Assembly (NCBI GenBank): GCA_025403435.1
Contig: CM046345.1
Span: 15,418,160 to 15,482,159 of the forward strand
Direction of reading: 5' to 3'
Source of the DNA: Artocarpus heterophyllus
Lineage: Eukaryota; Streptophyta; Magnoliopsida; Rosales; Moraceae
DNA length: 64,000 nt
The translations under genes were made by a program, and so were the position numbers. Positions 1 to 12,860 of this stretch are shown piece by piece (position 1 is the first letter of the stretch; each line of letters opens with the position of its first letter). Below the pieces are notes generated by a model. The model was not told the DNA's origin. It ran no database searches and saw nothing but the letters and a program-made list of their open reading frames with translations.

Positions 1-278
1 AACATCCATTGTTAATAAGTTGACAGAAATTCATTAATCATCTTTTAATTAACTGCATATAAATCAAAATTTAAAGGTTGATTATGTGTCAAACTACGTA
101 TATCTTAGAGAGCATGCTTATCCTTGAATTACCCATGGTAGAACTGGAAACGTTGAGAAGTTGCAAAAAATTGCAATGAACAATTCGCCAAATTTTGAAC
201 TTTGGAGCTAATAATGATACGTTATAGCATCACATTTCCATATAAAATTAGGTCACTGGTGAGTTTATAATAAAACAA

Positions 279-279
279 G

Positions 280-319
<40 letters not shown>

Positions 320-321
320 AT
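279..321. repeat. TA/TG dinucleotide microsatellite
   Basis: Alternating TA for about 28 bases runs directly into alternating TG, a compound simple repeat. Its length is likely to vary between individuals. Confidence 0.9.
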
Positions 322-529
322 TTACGCGCACATGTACACATGTAGTACTAGAAGAAAATTGTTGTGTTTCTTGTCTTAATTCATCAATATCTAGTGGCTG
401 ATGTTATAAATTTAAGCAAATTCTTTGGCAAGTAACCAAATTTCCTGAGGAAGTTTGTTCACAACTTTTACTCTCAACTCTATGTTTTGTGATCCAATTC
501 GAACCAATAATTATGTAAAGTCTTACGTA

Positions 530-640
530 TTACAATACAAGGTAAAAAACTATTACAGCATAAGACTTTTATATGCTATAATTTTTGAACTAATTTTTTC
601 TATTCAAACTAGTTGCTAAACACCTCAAAAACGAGCAAAT
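530..640. repeat. Relic of dispersed 'AGCTCTTATATGCTA' repeat
   Basis: The core (agactttt atatgctata, then 'ttgaacta') matches the core found near 5640, 7540, 17430, 60610 and 60990. It ends in 'gttgctaaacacc', resembling the ends of those copies. It looks like a short non-autonomous element family. I found no clear terminal inverted repeats or target duplication, so the class is open. Confidence 0.4.
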
Positions 641-2282
641 ACTTTCACCGTTTGCAACAACTAGAGCCCAAACATAGGGTTAACCGTCGCATGCTTGAGA
701 ATTATCGTAAGAGAGAAGTGGAAAAGTACGAAGGAGAGAGAAAAAGAGGGAAAGGGAGATGATTTATGTATATTCTTTTTCACATTGTCGTGCGTCCATC
801 ACATAATTTTTTTTCTTTTAATTTTTAACGGACTCTTTACAAAGCTGGTTTGGAGTTATGGTTTGATAAATAACAGCATATGCAGCTTGGGATGTTTTAA
901 AAGTAGGGGATTAAAGTGTGATTTATCCTTAATTACATGCCAAGAAAGTATTCATCAATATTTATGTTAACGAGTGACACCAACAATTATTAATCTTTTG
1001 TCAGCAATTAAAACCGTAGATTAATTTAGCGGATAGCAAGGTCGTCCAAGCAATCTTTGTTATCATTAATCTATGTTTTGAAAGTTGTAACAAAGCTAAT
1101 TAATTGTCTACCTTCAGCAACCACATGCCAATTTAGACCTTGGAAATTTAAGCAGAACTCAATTTGAATTTAAATAGAAATCCTTGTAGTCAACATTTGT
1201 GATTGTGACGACAGACGGCTCTTTGTTTCATGTAGACAGATGCACCTTATCTTGTACTCAAATTTGAACTTAAAAAAAAAAAAAAAAAAAAACTTTATTT
1301 GTTAGCTTATCAAATATTATTAGATTCTACAATAAATCTGTTTTGCAAAATCACGCATACCCATAATAGATAAACATGAAAATAATTTAAACAATGTTAA
1401 TCTTAAATTAGACTAGACAACATTTAGCACATGCTTAAGTACTCAACCAAATTAGAATTCCATAAGGATTAAGAAATAAATACCGAAAATTTGAATCCTA
1501 AGCTGAAGAAAAGAAATTCGTTGAAATTTGAGAAGATGTCAAATTTGAATTAACCCAATCCATCTGAAATTGAATCTAACATATATATGAACAAAGTTAA
1601 CATATTAGTAGCTTTAGTTTTAGTTTTATTTCTTTTTAAATCAGAAAATTCTCTTTGTTCTAAAAGATTTAATAGAATTAGGAGCTCATTTACAATGTTC
1701 TTAACTAGTAAACTCACTCTTTTTTACTAGTCTGTTGATGTAGTCACATTGTTGGACTACATTAAAATTCTTTTCATTCTCTTCTATGTTTCATTTTCGT
1801 TCTTCAAATTTTTTTAGTGTCCGAGCGATCCATACTCCAACAAGTTTCTATTAATCCTCCACAACTTATATCTCTATGTTGTCTCCATGTGCTTATGTGC
1901 CCTAGACATCTTCCTCCTTTTATTTTCTTCACTAGAGCCTTATCACTTCAACGAGCAACATCCTAATGACTCTTTGAAAAAAAGAAGAGAACCAAACAAA
2001 ACAAGGTCACCACCACTCCTCCTATCTTTATCATTCAAAGGAAAAACACTCTAATCACCCAACAATTGTCATAACTTCTCTACACCTCCTCCGCCCTCGA
2101 CATAGGTGTCCTTTCCTTTGCGTCCCTGCTCACTCGACAATTGTCTTCCCTTCCTTGCACTTCTGTATCCTACTCACGTTGTCGTTGCCCCAAACTCATA
2201 TTAGTTCCTTTTAATGTAGTCTAAAATTAGAATCACTTATCAGACCTCCGAATCATGGGGGCATATTAAAAAAAGTTACATA

Positions 2283-2436
2283 TCTCGTTTGTTTTTATTC
2301 TCAAAATTTTTGAAAATGTTTTCGTATGTTTTTTGAGGTAAAAATTTTAAAATACTATCAGCATAATTCCTAAAAAGTTCTCATTTTTCAAGACAAAAAA
2401 AATTTCATCTATTTTGAAAACAATACCAAACGGCTC
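2283..2436. mobile_element. Degraded MITE, same family as the copy at 29635
   Basis: Starts 'cgtttgtttttattctcaaa' and ends 'aacaataccaaacggctc', paralleling the intact 156-bp MITE at 29635-29790 over its whole length. The terminal GGCC bases and a TAA duplication are not preserved, so this is an old copy. Confidence 0.55.
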
Positions 2437-3121
2437 AAATATATCTATCTTTACTTGTAGTTCTGACTTTATTTTTTACTTAATCTTAAATTGGAAAATC
2501 TCTTAATGTTAGAAGATTTATAGTATATAAGTAGTTTATCCAATTATGTAATTGCAACTTGTATTCATAGGTAGCCCATTCCTAAATCCTTGTCTATAGA
2601 TGTGTAAGCATATTGCTGAACTATGTTGAAATTTTTGTATTCTTTTTTCCTTCTTATTGTTCTCTTTAATTTTTAATAATACGTGTAATATTAGAAAACC
2701 CTAATATATGCAAAAAATTAACTCACAATATTGGGATTAATCAACAAACAAATTCTAAAAGTTAAATACCAAATAGTTTAGTATGTTAACAATAAATACC
2801 ATAAAATAGACCTAAAGAATTTAACAAAACGATGTGTATTCTAATCCTATTTTATAATTTGCATTCCTAATCTAATATAGACTGGGGAGAAGCTGAAGGG
2901 TATGGGCCGAATTAAAGGAGTAACAAAAGTTAATTGGTAAAACTTGGGAGAACGACAGAAATAGACTAAACTAATGAAAGAGTGAAAATTAATAGGCCAA
3001 AATTTAGTAAAGATTAATAAATAGAGCGATACCATTTTTTTGAGGGGGACCAATATACATTTATTGAATGATATAATGACTAAAATATCATTAATTTAGA
3101 AACCTTAATAGTCAAAATACG

Positions 3122-3600
3122 TTAAATTTCTCTCTTCCTCTCTGTATCCCTATTCTCTCTCTCTCCTCTAACAGTCACATTCTTTTTTTCTTTCTTTTCC
3201 TTCCTTTCTCTCTCACTCTCTCTCTCCTCCCTCTGTCGTCGCACAGCTCCTCTCTCTTCGTCGACGGCGTAACTCCGGTTACGACGACGTCTCCTCCGAT
3301 CTCCTGTGGGTGGCGGCGCAACTCCTCTGTGACTGGATGATTCACAAATCTGAACCAATCTCCAGGACGACCGATGCACAGCGTGATCTCCACGACAGCC
3401 ACTCCACGAGAACTTTTATGAGCATGGCTTTTTTTATTGCAAAGATCAACGTAATCGTCCTGGTCCCCTTGAACCCGGCAGTGTTATCGCAAGGGTTGTG
3501 CGATGGCGGATCATGGCTGAAGCTCGGCCAGAGAGGGGGAGGAGGAGGGAGGAGGGAGGTAGAGAAAGAGATGGCTGGGAGAGGTAGAGGGTAATGAAAG
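3122..3600. other. CT-rich then GC-rich island, possibly a fossil 5' region
   Basis: A pyrimidine-rich run (about 3127-3240) leads into a GC-rich stretch (about 3235-3420) and then a G-rich purine run (about 3530-3595). This stands out from the AT-rich surroundings. Frames on both strands give low-complexity Arg/Glu/Ser proteins without a family signature. It could be a captured or abandoned gene 5' end. I do not call a gene. Confidence 0.4.
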
Positions 3601-4551
3601 AATTGCTCTTCTTTTTTTTTTTTTTCTTTTTTTTTTTGTCATACGAAATATGTAATTAGTATTCAACATATCATACAACAAGTATATGATTACTTTGATT
3701 AAATTAAAGAAATTCGTTCTAAATTTTATGCGTTGAGATCAAAATTGTCGAAGAATAAGGGTTTGGTCATAACGGTGTGGTTTTGAAATTTGATGGTTGA
3801 ATTTGTAGTTTTGAATCATGTGATTTAAATAATAATTTTTAAACTAATTTTAAAATGTAGAGATTGAACACAAAAATAAAATATCACATTAGATTTAAAA
3901 TAAAAATTGATATTTTAAAAACTATAATTTATAAATAAAAATAAAAATATGAAGGTTTTACTATAAAAAAAGAGTTCAAACAATGTAAAATTAAAGGAGG
4001 AGAGAAGGGCAAGTTATGAGTTTAGATAGTTTGACCCGTTTAAAATGACTCACACTGTTTGAACTATCTCATTTATTTTACTCCACCAAAAATAAATTGA
4101 AATATACTCTAACGTTTGAACTGGCCTAAAGCCATGTATAGAACAACATGTAAAACTTTAAGAGATAATTGTTAAATAATAATAATAATATAAAGTTTTA
4201 ATACGATAATTAACTTAATAACCTAGCAAATTTTTTGATGGGAAAAAAACTAGCAATGAATATTCATCTTTTAATTATTAAGTTTGTAAAAAAAAATTAT
4301 TTTTGCTAGATCTAATTTTTACCAAACAAATTTTCTAAAAACCTTTTCCAAAATATTATGGGAGAAATTTTCAGATTCTCTCTCTTAAAAAAAAAAAAAA
4401 AAAGAGGTCACGTCAGTGAGGGCAAAATCATTGCTTGAAATTTGTACACCATCTCCTTTTTGAACTTCTTGGTAAAGAAGAGAAAGAAAAAAAGATGATT
4501 GGATCAAAAACTTTTTGTCAAAATCAGCTTTAAGTGGCTGGCGTTCATTTC
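3601..4551. other. AT-rich intergenic DNA
   Basis: Contains T- and A-tracts and no frame that resembles a protein. Nothing more can be supported. Confidence 0.5.
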
Positions 4552-5098
4552 GGGTTCCTTTGATAAATAGATTTAAATTAGTGATTTAATTTAAGTTAGT
4601 ATGATTTAAATTAAGATTTAAGTTAGTGATTTAAATTATTATTCAAATGATATTTAAATGTGTATTTAAGTTTTAATCTGAGTATAAAATAAAATTAAAA
4701 TTTATGTTTGGATAGGTAGTAAATATAATTTTTGATTTATTAATAAATCTAATAAAATCTTAATGTTAATGATCTTAAAAAATATGCTATATGGATCTTA
4801 ATTTATTCCTCTTTTCATTAGAAACACAGTGAAAAAAGAATTATCTCAATTGGATATCAAATAAAGAAGTTATGGTTTTTTTCATCAAATATAAAAGAAA
4901 GACTTTTAATTTTTACTGTAACAAAAATGTCTAAGTATCAAAAGTTTAAAAAAGAATGAGAACTCTAAAAACTTAAATTTTTGATAATCAAATGATTTAG
5001 ATTTTGGAGAAAACAAATACGTATTCGAAGAATTCTCGATACTCAAATCTAAATTTAAGTCTATTGAGTTTAAAAAATATATGAAACAAACATTTTTA
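4552..5098 (+). mobile_element. Tourist-type MITE, decayed copy
   Basis: Begins 'gggttcctttgataaatag' and then follows the 546-bp MITE at 35126-35671 along its entire length, including the internal 'aatttattcctcttttcatt' and 'agaactctaaaaacttaaat' stretches. The right terminus has lost the GGGCCC end and no TAA duplication remains. This is the oldest-looking of three copies in the window. Confidence 0.75.
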
Positions 5099-6913
5099 GA
5101 GAACAATGTTAAGTGGACACTGTCAGTAACCACGTGTCAAGCAGACGACACGGAACATTTATTTGACCGGCAGTTTATAAGTTGTCCATTGTCTGACACG
5201 TGTACTGTCAGTAATTTAGTCAGAGAACATAGTAATACCCGTAGACTGTATAAAAATTAATTAAAGTATGAGCAACAGACACAACCCCCACTTGTTCTAT
5301 CCAAATCATGTCACTCATAATAAAACTCGACTGGTCACTTTTTCGCATTGAATCTTCCCCAACTGTTTTCACCACTTCAAGTGATTTCGTTACAACAGCA
5401 GACCAGTTAAAGTGATGTTGGGTGCGCCTGCGCCCTTCAAACCGATAAAAAATTTCACGGTATTTTTGAATTTTTAAATATATTTTTAATTTAAACTAAT
5501 AATTTAAATCGACAATTTAAATACCCTATAAAACTTTAGGTGTTTGCGATTGTGTGTGGTTGTATGTACTTTAGATCATTATATATATATAATAGTTTTA
5601 TTTGACAACATCGTTTCAACTATATATTTTCAACTACAACACCGTAAAACTCTTATATATTACATAAATTCGTTTTAATTTTTTATTCTAATTATGTTGC
5701 TAAACACTTTATATATATATGTATATATATAAATGAAACAATACTGAAACTTGATGTTAATAATAAGGTCTAGTATTCATATCTGTCAACTCTGAATTGG
5801 GTAAAAAAATTAACTACCAAAAAAATTGGGGAAAAAAATTATGCTACTTGTTGGATGATCAAATTTTAATGAAGTTCTAATGATAAATGGTGAAGCCAAA
5901 AATTAATTTAAGGAAATAAACTAGAATAAAATTTTAGAACCAATAAAAGTGAAATTTGTTAAAAATCTGAAAGTATCGACTCATACTAGCTCAATTTGAT
6001 ACATTACTATTGTTCTCGGTGGATTCTCATACATTTCGTAATGACCTCGGTGTATTATGTGCTTCTTTTCCTTAAATATACACATGATATGGATCAATCT
6101 TAACTACTTGAAGCTAATTTTCACGTAAAAAGTACTAATCATAATGGAAAAAAAAAAAAAGAATAACCATGGAAAACATCAAAACAAGAAATCCTAAAAA
6201 CAAAAAACAGCAAAAAGTCTTTACATACATGATGATGAAAGTGCATAGAAACGTAATTTGAGTTTATTCAATTATTTTTTAAGTAAATTTTAGAGAGGGT
6301 TATATCTATAATTTGTTTCAGAACTACTACAAAGTAGTCTCTTTTTTTTTTAATAGAATGCTAGAGAGTAGTTTTTGAATAATAAATATATTAAATATTT
6401 CACATGAATAAAAATGAAAGTAATCATACCAAAAACACAAAAAAATGCAAATGACATACGGGCAAGGCAAAAACCCCTTTTTTTTAATGTAACAAGATTT
6501 TTTTTCTTTCTTTACCCAATTTTGAAAAATTGTTTTTCTTTCCCTATTTCTTTTCCTAGATAAAGCTATTTTGAGATTATTACTTAGGGAGAAAAAAAAA
6601 AACTATTTGATGCATTTATTACATCTGAAAACTCCTTGGGAGGATGATTCATTTAATCAAATGGTGGCCATTCATCAGATGGCTAAAATGGACTTTCTTT
6701 TGACGTTAAGGTTGGCATCGTCTTTTGCCCTTTTTCAACGTCTTATTTATGATTTATCTCATCAAAAAATAAATTGTTATTTATGATTTTCTTAGTATTC
6801 TCACTATAAACACTCTATAACTATGAAATACTTGGTTTTATATATATAGATGAACCCATATATAATATTCCCTAAAAAAACCCATATATAATATATATGC
6901 AATAACAGAACTA
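5099..6913. other. AT-rich intergenic DNA with one short repeat relic
   Basis: About 5575-5715 shares the 'aaactcttatatattaca ... gttgctaaacac' layout of the dispersed repeat family also seen near 7540 and 17430. ACGTG motifs occur near 5131 and 5198. A 71-codon frame at 6571-6786 has no recognisable domain. No gene is supported. Confidence 0.5.
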
Positions 6914-7013
6914 NNNNNNNNNNNNNNNNNNNNNNNNNNNNNNNNNNNNNNNNNNNNNNNNNNNNNNNNNNNNNNNNNNNNNNNNNNNNNNNNNNNNNNN
7001 NNNNNNNNNNNNN
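6914..7013. other. Assembly gap, 100 Ns
   Basis: Exactly 100 consecutive Ns, the usual placeholder for a gap of unknown size. Sequence continuity across it cannot be assumed. Confidence 0.99.
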
Positions 7014-8229
7014 ACCGATAGCCCAAATTTACAGTTGGGATTTTTTTAATCTTCTAAAATGACTTTTGAGAATGACTGATTAGAGTTCCCCTTTTTTTTG
7101 ACCCGTGCCTAGTTCAAGATTTTTTGTTTGCAGTCCCAATCGTTCAGTACTTGATAGGAAAAAGAAAAAACGAAATGTGAGAGGAAGACAGAAAGTTGAG
7201 TCTAGGGGAAGAGAGTGCAGGTTAAACAGAAAATTTGATCTTTTACCTATCGGTTTTTTCCTCTAGTTTAATCCCATTAAACTGACACGTCTAAATTTGA
7301 CCTGAAAAATTTATATGAGTTGTTTAGATTTAATTGATAGAATAGCTGTGGAGATTGCCATAACAGGACAGGAGATTTTGCCTCCCATAAACAGGCCTGA
7401 ATTTACCTATTTGGGTTTATGCAAGCTGTAACCTATTCTAGAAAGATCATCACTTTGACAACATTTTTAAAATTTGTTAGTTTAATTGTTACGACGTAAA
7501 AATCTTATATATATAATATAAAATAAAAATATGTTATAATATAAAACTTTTAAATATTAATATTTGTTACCAACAATATAGTTTTAACTATGTTTTTCAA
7601 ACACACTCGACTTGTTTGCATTTGGTTTTTTTTTTTTTTTTTGCTGAATTATGCATTTGGTCTTAAAAAGCAAAAAAGGAGAAATACAAGTAAGGTTGAG
7701 AGACCATGTGTGATATCTATCGTCTATCTATTACATACCTGTAAGTGGTGATAATTTTTCAGGTATCGTACAGTTTGGTCTCCCAAGTATGTGTTTGTGT
7801 TTTTTTGTTATTAAATTATTCCCTCTAGTTAACTATTTTATTGAAGTATTATAGCAACGCTTGCATTATTTTACTTTACTTGCATTTGCAATGTTAACTT
7901 TTTTTGTTTTATTTTTTATTGCTTACATTTAATTTTAAAAAAATAAAAAATTCATCTTTTCCCTAAAAAAGGTTCATCTATAAATTTGTTCAGCTACTGA
8001 AGGAAAATTACGAGAGAAAGAAAAGGTAAATAATAAAGAGAGAACAAATATGAAGAGAGAGTAGCAAAAAACAAAGTATGGAAAGACAGAAAAAGATAAT
8101 ACATATATGAGAGATTTAATTTAAAGAATAAAGAGAAAGTAGGTAAGAAAGAGTGGAGTGAGATAAAATGAGAAAAAAGATGAACAAAGGCCAATGATAA
8201 TCAAGAAAAGATAAAGATAAAGACCCTAG
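7014..8229. other. AT-rich intergenic DNA with repeat relic
   Basis: About 7455-7615 is another copy of the dispersed 'cttatatat...ataatataaaactttt' family, ending 'gttttaactatgtttttcaaaca'. The purine-rich 8000-8220 part (gagagaaagaaaagg type) directly abuts the copia LTR. No gene is supported. Confidence 0.5.
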
Positions 8230-8697
8230 TGTTAGAGTTTTTCATACACAAAATTATTATTTTCATATATACATGAATCTAAATTGCATAAGAAACCATC
8301 TCAATATAGAAACATAAACGAAAGGAAATCTAACTTCTAGCTATTGATAAACACATAAAAAATGGAAATATCTCTGAAAAAAATTTCGAAAGAAGTTTTG
8401 TGAAAAAATAGAATTTTTTAAATCTTTTGTAATTTAGAAATTAGTGTATTTTTAAATAACTGCAAGGCTTAGGGACCCTCTGGATTTTTTACATAATATT
8501 TATAAACATCCACTATCAAGGTGTACGTTAACATATCTGAAAAGAGGCATTTTTTTTGAAACGTTATAACAATTCTGAATGCCCTTTGGTTGACACCCTT
8601 TAGAAAATACATGTATATTGGACCACTTAAATTTATTTTATTTATTTATTATCATTTAAAAGCTAAATAAATAATAATAAATAAAATTAAAATAGCA
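8230..8697 (-). repeat. 3' LTR of copia A
   Basis: On the - strand it begins TGCTATTTTAATTTT and ends CTCTAACA. It aligns end to end with 14095-14562, both being 468 bp, with scattered substitutions. The divergence indicates an old insertion. Confidence 0.88.
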
Positions 8698-8989
8698 TTC
8701 TCCCACTTAGTCTACATATATTTTCTAGATAACCAAAATCAATAATCTCAAACTTAAGGAATAAACACATGGATCATAGCGATAGGTCCTCCTTAATACT
8801 AACTCATAAATGGTAACGTAACTTAATGAATAAACCCTATGTTTATTCTAGGTCTAACTTAATTGACATTTCTCAAAATAACTAATATGTGCATAACTAA
8901 ATATGAAAAAATATCACAACTGAATAAGAGTTTTATTAAAATAACAAATGTACATACAATGAAATTCACATTATGGAACCAAGTCCCAC

Positions 8990-10400
8990 TCATACTACAT
9001 GATCCTTAAAATTCTTTGGTGGCATGCCTTTATTTAGAGGATTGACAATCATCAACTCAGTGCTAACATGCTGAATGACTACTTTCTTTTCTTTAACACG
9101 TTCTCTTATAGCTACATTCTTAATGTCGATGTGTTTACTCTCTTAATGTCAATGTGTTTACTCTGACTACTGCTCTTGTTGTTCTTAGCTACAAACACCG
9201 CAGTTGAATTGTCCTAGTACAATCTTAATGGCCTAGAAATAATCCACAATTCTAAGCCCATATATAAAACTCTTTAACCATACATTATGCAAAGTCGTTT
9301 TAAAACAAGAACAAACTTGGCCTCCATAGTAGAGATAGCAGTCAAAGTCTGCTTCACACTTTTTCAAGATACAGCTCTAGACATGAAAACATAACTAGAT
9401 GTTGATTTTCGTGAATCAACAAAACTAGTAAAGTCTGAATCGGAGTATTCAATCACCTCTAGTATGTCAGTTCGTCTATACATGAACATGTAATCCTTAG
9501 TCCCTTAAAGGTATCTCATCACCTTCTTTGTAGCTCTCCAGTGGTCAACACCTAGGTCACTCTAATATCTGCCCAACATTCCCACAGCGAATGCAATGTG
9601 AGGTCTTGTACAGACCTAAGCATACGTTAGGCTTCGAACGGCTGAAGCATATGGAATGTTTTTTATTTGTGAGCTCATTTTTTGGGCACTGGTTCAAATT
9701 GAACCTGTCACCCTTCATAATGGGTACTACACTTGGTGAATAATCCTTCATCTGAAAACTTTCTAGAACCTTGTTGATATAGGTCTTTTGAGATAAACCC
9801 AAACTGCCTCGAGGTCTGTTCCCATGGATCTTAATGCTATTGACATAAGATGCCACTCCCATATCCTTCATATCAAAGTTCTTTGAGAGAAATTGCTTCA
9901 CCTCATATGGTAATCCCTTATCATTAGTTGCAAGTAATATGTTATCCACATATAGCACAAGGAAACAAATCCTACTTCCACTGACCTTTAGTATATACAT
10001 TGACCCATGATATTCTCTTCAAAACCCAATAAAGATATAATGTCATAGAACTTCAAATACCACTGATGAGAGGCTTGTTTCAATCCATATATGGATTTCT
10101 TAAGCTTGCAAACTAAATGCTTACCATCACTAGAGAAAAATTCTTCTGGTTGTTTCATATAATCCTCTTCCTGTAGATCACCCTTAAGAAAGGCCATTTT
10201 CATATCTATTTGATACAAATCCAAATCAAAATAGGCGACCAATGCCAATAGTAACTTGAAAAGAATCCTTTTTAGATACAAGAGAAAAGGTCTTCGTGTT
10301 GTCGATTCCTTCTCTTTGAATGAATCCTTTGGCAATGAGTCTTGCCTTATGTCTTTCAGTGTTGCCCAATGAGTCTTTCTTTATTTAAAGACCCACTTAC
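8990..10400 (-). pseudogene. copia A reverse transcriptase/RNase H, broken
   Basis: The longest open pieces are 9988-10335 and 9557-10000, in different frames. The first holds the RT core with 'QIDMKMAFLKG' and 'KKSIYGLKQASHQWY', both copia hallmarks. The second carries the active-site motif as YVDN, followed by 'FDMKDMG'. The family motif is YVDD, so one of the catalytic aspartates is now Asn. Downstream (9000-9550) only RNase H scraps remain, such as the 'AISTMEAKF' region near 9330. Frameshifts plus the active-site change mean it cannot encode a working enzyme. Confidence 0.88.
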
Positions 10401-11095
10401 ATTTAATGGCTCTTACACCATCAGAAAACTCAACGAGATCCCAGACTCTATTAGATACCATAGAATCCATTTCGTCTTTCATGGCACTGTATCATAAGTC
10501 AGATTTCTTAGAACTCATGGCCTGTGAAAACGTTTCAGGATCATTTTTTCTCCAATATTATAGCCAGACATTTTGTTCAATAGGCTGTTCAATAGTTTCC
10601 TGTATCTGTTGTTCAACTAGATCCATTATTTCTTAATCATCAATCTGTGGAACTCAACAACTTGTTGTTGTTCATCATGCGTTTGAACTCTAGGCGTGTT
10701 GTGTACAACAATCACTCTGTCAAATGAAGTAGAAGGTTGAGCATCTATATGATCTTTTTCAGGAACAGTATCTCAGGATCGATTACTCCCACTAATCAAG
10801 TCATTCTTAAAAAATTTTACATTTATTGATTCCACAAATCTAATACTGTGAGATGGATAATAAAATCTGTATCCCTTGGATCATTCAGCATAACTAACAA
10901 AACATCCACTTATGGTCCTTGGGTCTAGCTTCTTCTCTTGTGGATTATATACTCTTACCTCCAACAAGCATCCTCAACCACGTACATGTCGCAAGCTCGG
11001 TTTTTAACTTTTGAATAACTCAAAAGGCGTCTTTGTAATAGCCTTGGTTGGAACTCGATTCAATATGTGCACTGTCATCTTAAGAGCTTTATAGT

Positions 11096-11689
11096 CTATA
11101 AGGACTCAAAAAGTTTGGAGCTAGCAAGCATACTCTGTACCATATTCAATAATGTTTGGTTTCTTCTTTTAGCTACACCATTTTGGTCTAGAGAACCAAG
11201 CATAATGGATTGGGCAAGAATCTCATGCTCTTCAAGAAAGCTTGCAAATGGACTAGGTGCTTGTCCATGCTCAATGTATCTACCATAGTACTCTCTACCT
11301 CTATCCAATCTCACAATCTTAATTTTCTTTTCGCATTGTCTCTCTACTTTGACTTTAAATACCTTAAAAGCATCTAGTGCTTCATTTTTATTGTTAAGCA
11401 AGTAGAGATACATGTATCGTGAGTAGTCATTTATGAAAGAGATGAAGTACCTTTGAGAGTAAGCGTCCATGTTTGGACTATAAATATCTGTATGTATGAA
11501 TTCCAATAAATCAAAGCTCTTCTTGGCACTTTTCTTTGACCTGTTGGTCTGCTTACCCTTAATGCAGTCCACACAAGTATCGAAATTAGTAAAATCTAAA
11601 GTACTAAGTACTCTATCATTTACTAATCTCTTAATTCTCTTAATGGATATGTCCCAACCTCCGATGCCATAACATAGAGGATTCATCAT
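11096..11689 (-). pseudogene. copia A integrase, broken
   Basis: A 197-codon open piece covers the end of the zinc-binding region ('CVDCIKGKQTNRSKK') and the integrase core. The first catalytic Asp is in 'FIHTDIYSPN' and the second in 'IVRLDRGREYYG'. The third, normally Glu in 'NGVAERRN', is Lys here ('NGVAKRRN'). The upstream His pair of the HHCC finger is degraded beyond the start of the frame. It continues out of frame toward the reverse transcriptase. Loss of the DDE glutamate would abolish strand transfer. Confidence 0.88.
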
Positions 11690-12059
11690 TCACAACACAT
11701 CGCTTTATACCAACATTTTCATAAACGTGCATAGTAGTATAATTGGTATTATTTTGTAAATTAAGACAAAAAAGATCATCAGACAAAGTATCACATCCAA
11801 TAAAATCAGATTTATAAAATAAACTAAAGGAAGATTCAAAAAAATTAAAGGAATATCCAACTAATATTAAGTCTGGAAACTAAAATTCAAATTCTAGAAA
11901 AACTAGGAATGTAAAATGTCTTTTCCAAATACAAATAAAACGACTGCTTAAAACTAGTTTGCACGTTCCTATAGCCTCCACATGTGAGCGCATCTTATTT
12001 TCAGAGTAGATGCTTTGCTCACTTCCCACTGGCTTCTACAGGTCTTGTAATCCCTATAA

Positions 12060-12120
12060 AGAATTGGTAACATAGATTGTAGAGCCGGAGTCAATCCACC
12101 ATGTGTTATAAGTAACATCA
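12060..12120 (-). pseudogene. copia A aspartic protease active-site fragment
   Basis: On the - strand the sequence reads W-W-I-D-S-G-S-T-I-Y-V-T-N, the DSG active site of copia proteases, at about 12073-12110. It sits between the gag zinc knuckle and the integrase, as expected. Surrounding frames are interrupted. Confidence 0.75.
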
Positions 12121-12149
12121 ATCATATTGGATTCATAGCAAACAAGCGA

Positions 12150-12860
12150 GACTTGAGTACCTTTCTTGTCAAGCCACTCTCGAATTTAGAGCAGTCTTTC
12201 TTTATGTGCCCTTTCTTCTTGCAAAAGAAGCACTTGAACTCCTTCTTAATATCCGGTTGAGCAGGAATCTTGGTTTTCCCTTTTGTTTGGCTTGAAATTT
12301 CTTCTTATTTTCTTGGGTCGCCAGATTTACTTTCTCTCTCTTCCATAACAAGTCTTTTCTCCTCTTGAAAACACCTAGTCAACAACTCATTAATTGACCC
12401 TTTGCCTGATGTGTTATAAGAAATCTTAAAGGGACTATAGTCCGAGGGTAGAGTGTTTAGAATGTAGTAAACTAGGAACAAATCAAACATCTCAACCTCA
12501 AGCATTTTCAGTTGAGCCGCAATGTCCCTAATGCGCATGATATGCTCATGCACACCTCTAATACCGTTAAGCTTTAAGGATTGAAACTATATGATCAGTG
12601 TGCTTGCTAATGCCTTATCTGAAGACTCAAACTATTCATCAATAGCCTTCAATAGTTCTCGGACATTGTCATATTGATCAATCGAATCCTTAATCTTAGC
12701 AAAGATCTTGGTCTTTATGAACGTAACTAAGAGGCGATTGGATCGCTCCCACTTTTCATATCAATCAATAACATCTAGAATGTTGGTCTTAGTGATAGGG
12801 GGTTCATCTTTTCTGATGGCATAGTCAATGTCCATTCACCCTAAATGAAGGATAATTCTC
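12150..12860 (-). pseudogene. copia A gag, broken
   Basis: Reading the - strand from about 12860, frames give 'LDYAIRKDEPPI' and then, after a stop, the gag core open at 12305-12553 ('IRDIAAQLKMLEVEM', 'LNTLPSDYSPF'). A CX2CX4HX4C zinc knuckle (C-F-F-C-KKKG-H-IKKD-C) lies at about 12190-12235. These match the copia nucleocapsid layout. Stops and frameshifts separate the pieces. Confidence 0.85.

Larger units (their letters stand above)
1..2282. other. AT-rich intergenic DNA, no gene seen
   Basis: Reading frames are short and full of stops, and I recognise no protein. The stretch holds a TA/TG microsatellite (279-321), a short dispersed repeat relic (about 530-640) and an A-tract (about 1272-1291). 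A 91-codon frame at 695-970 has no recognisable domain and composition typical of chance. Confidence 0.6.

Noticed and set aside
3122..3402. Arg/Glu-rich - strand frames of 85 and 75 codons
   Set aside because: They translate CT-repeat DNA, with no family resemblance and no supporting splice structure.
6571..6786. 71-codon frame (+)
   Set aside because: No motif, no promoter or splice context; likely chance.
6838..7026. 62-codon frame (-)
   Set aside because: More than half of it is assembly Ns.
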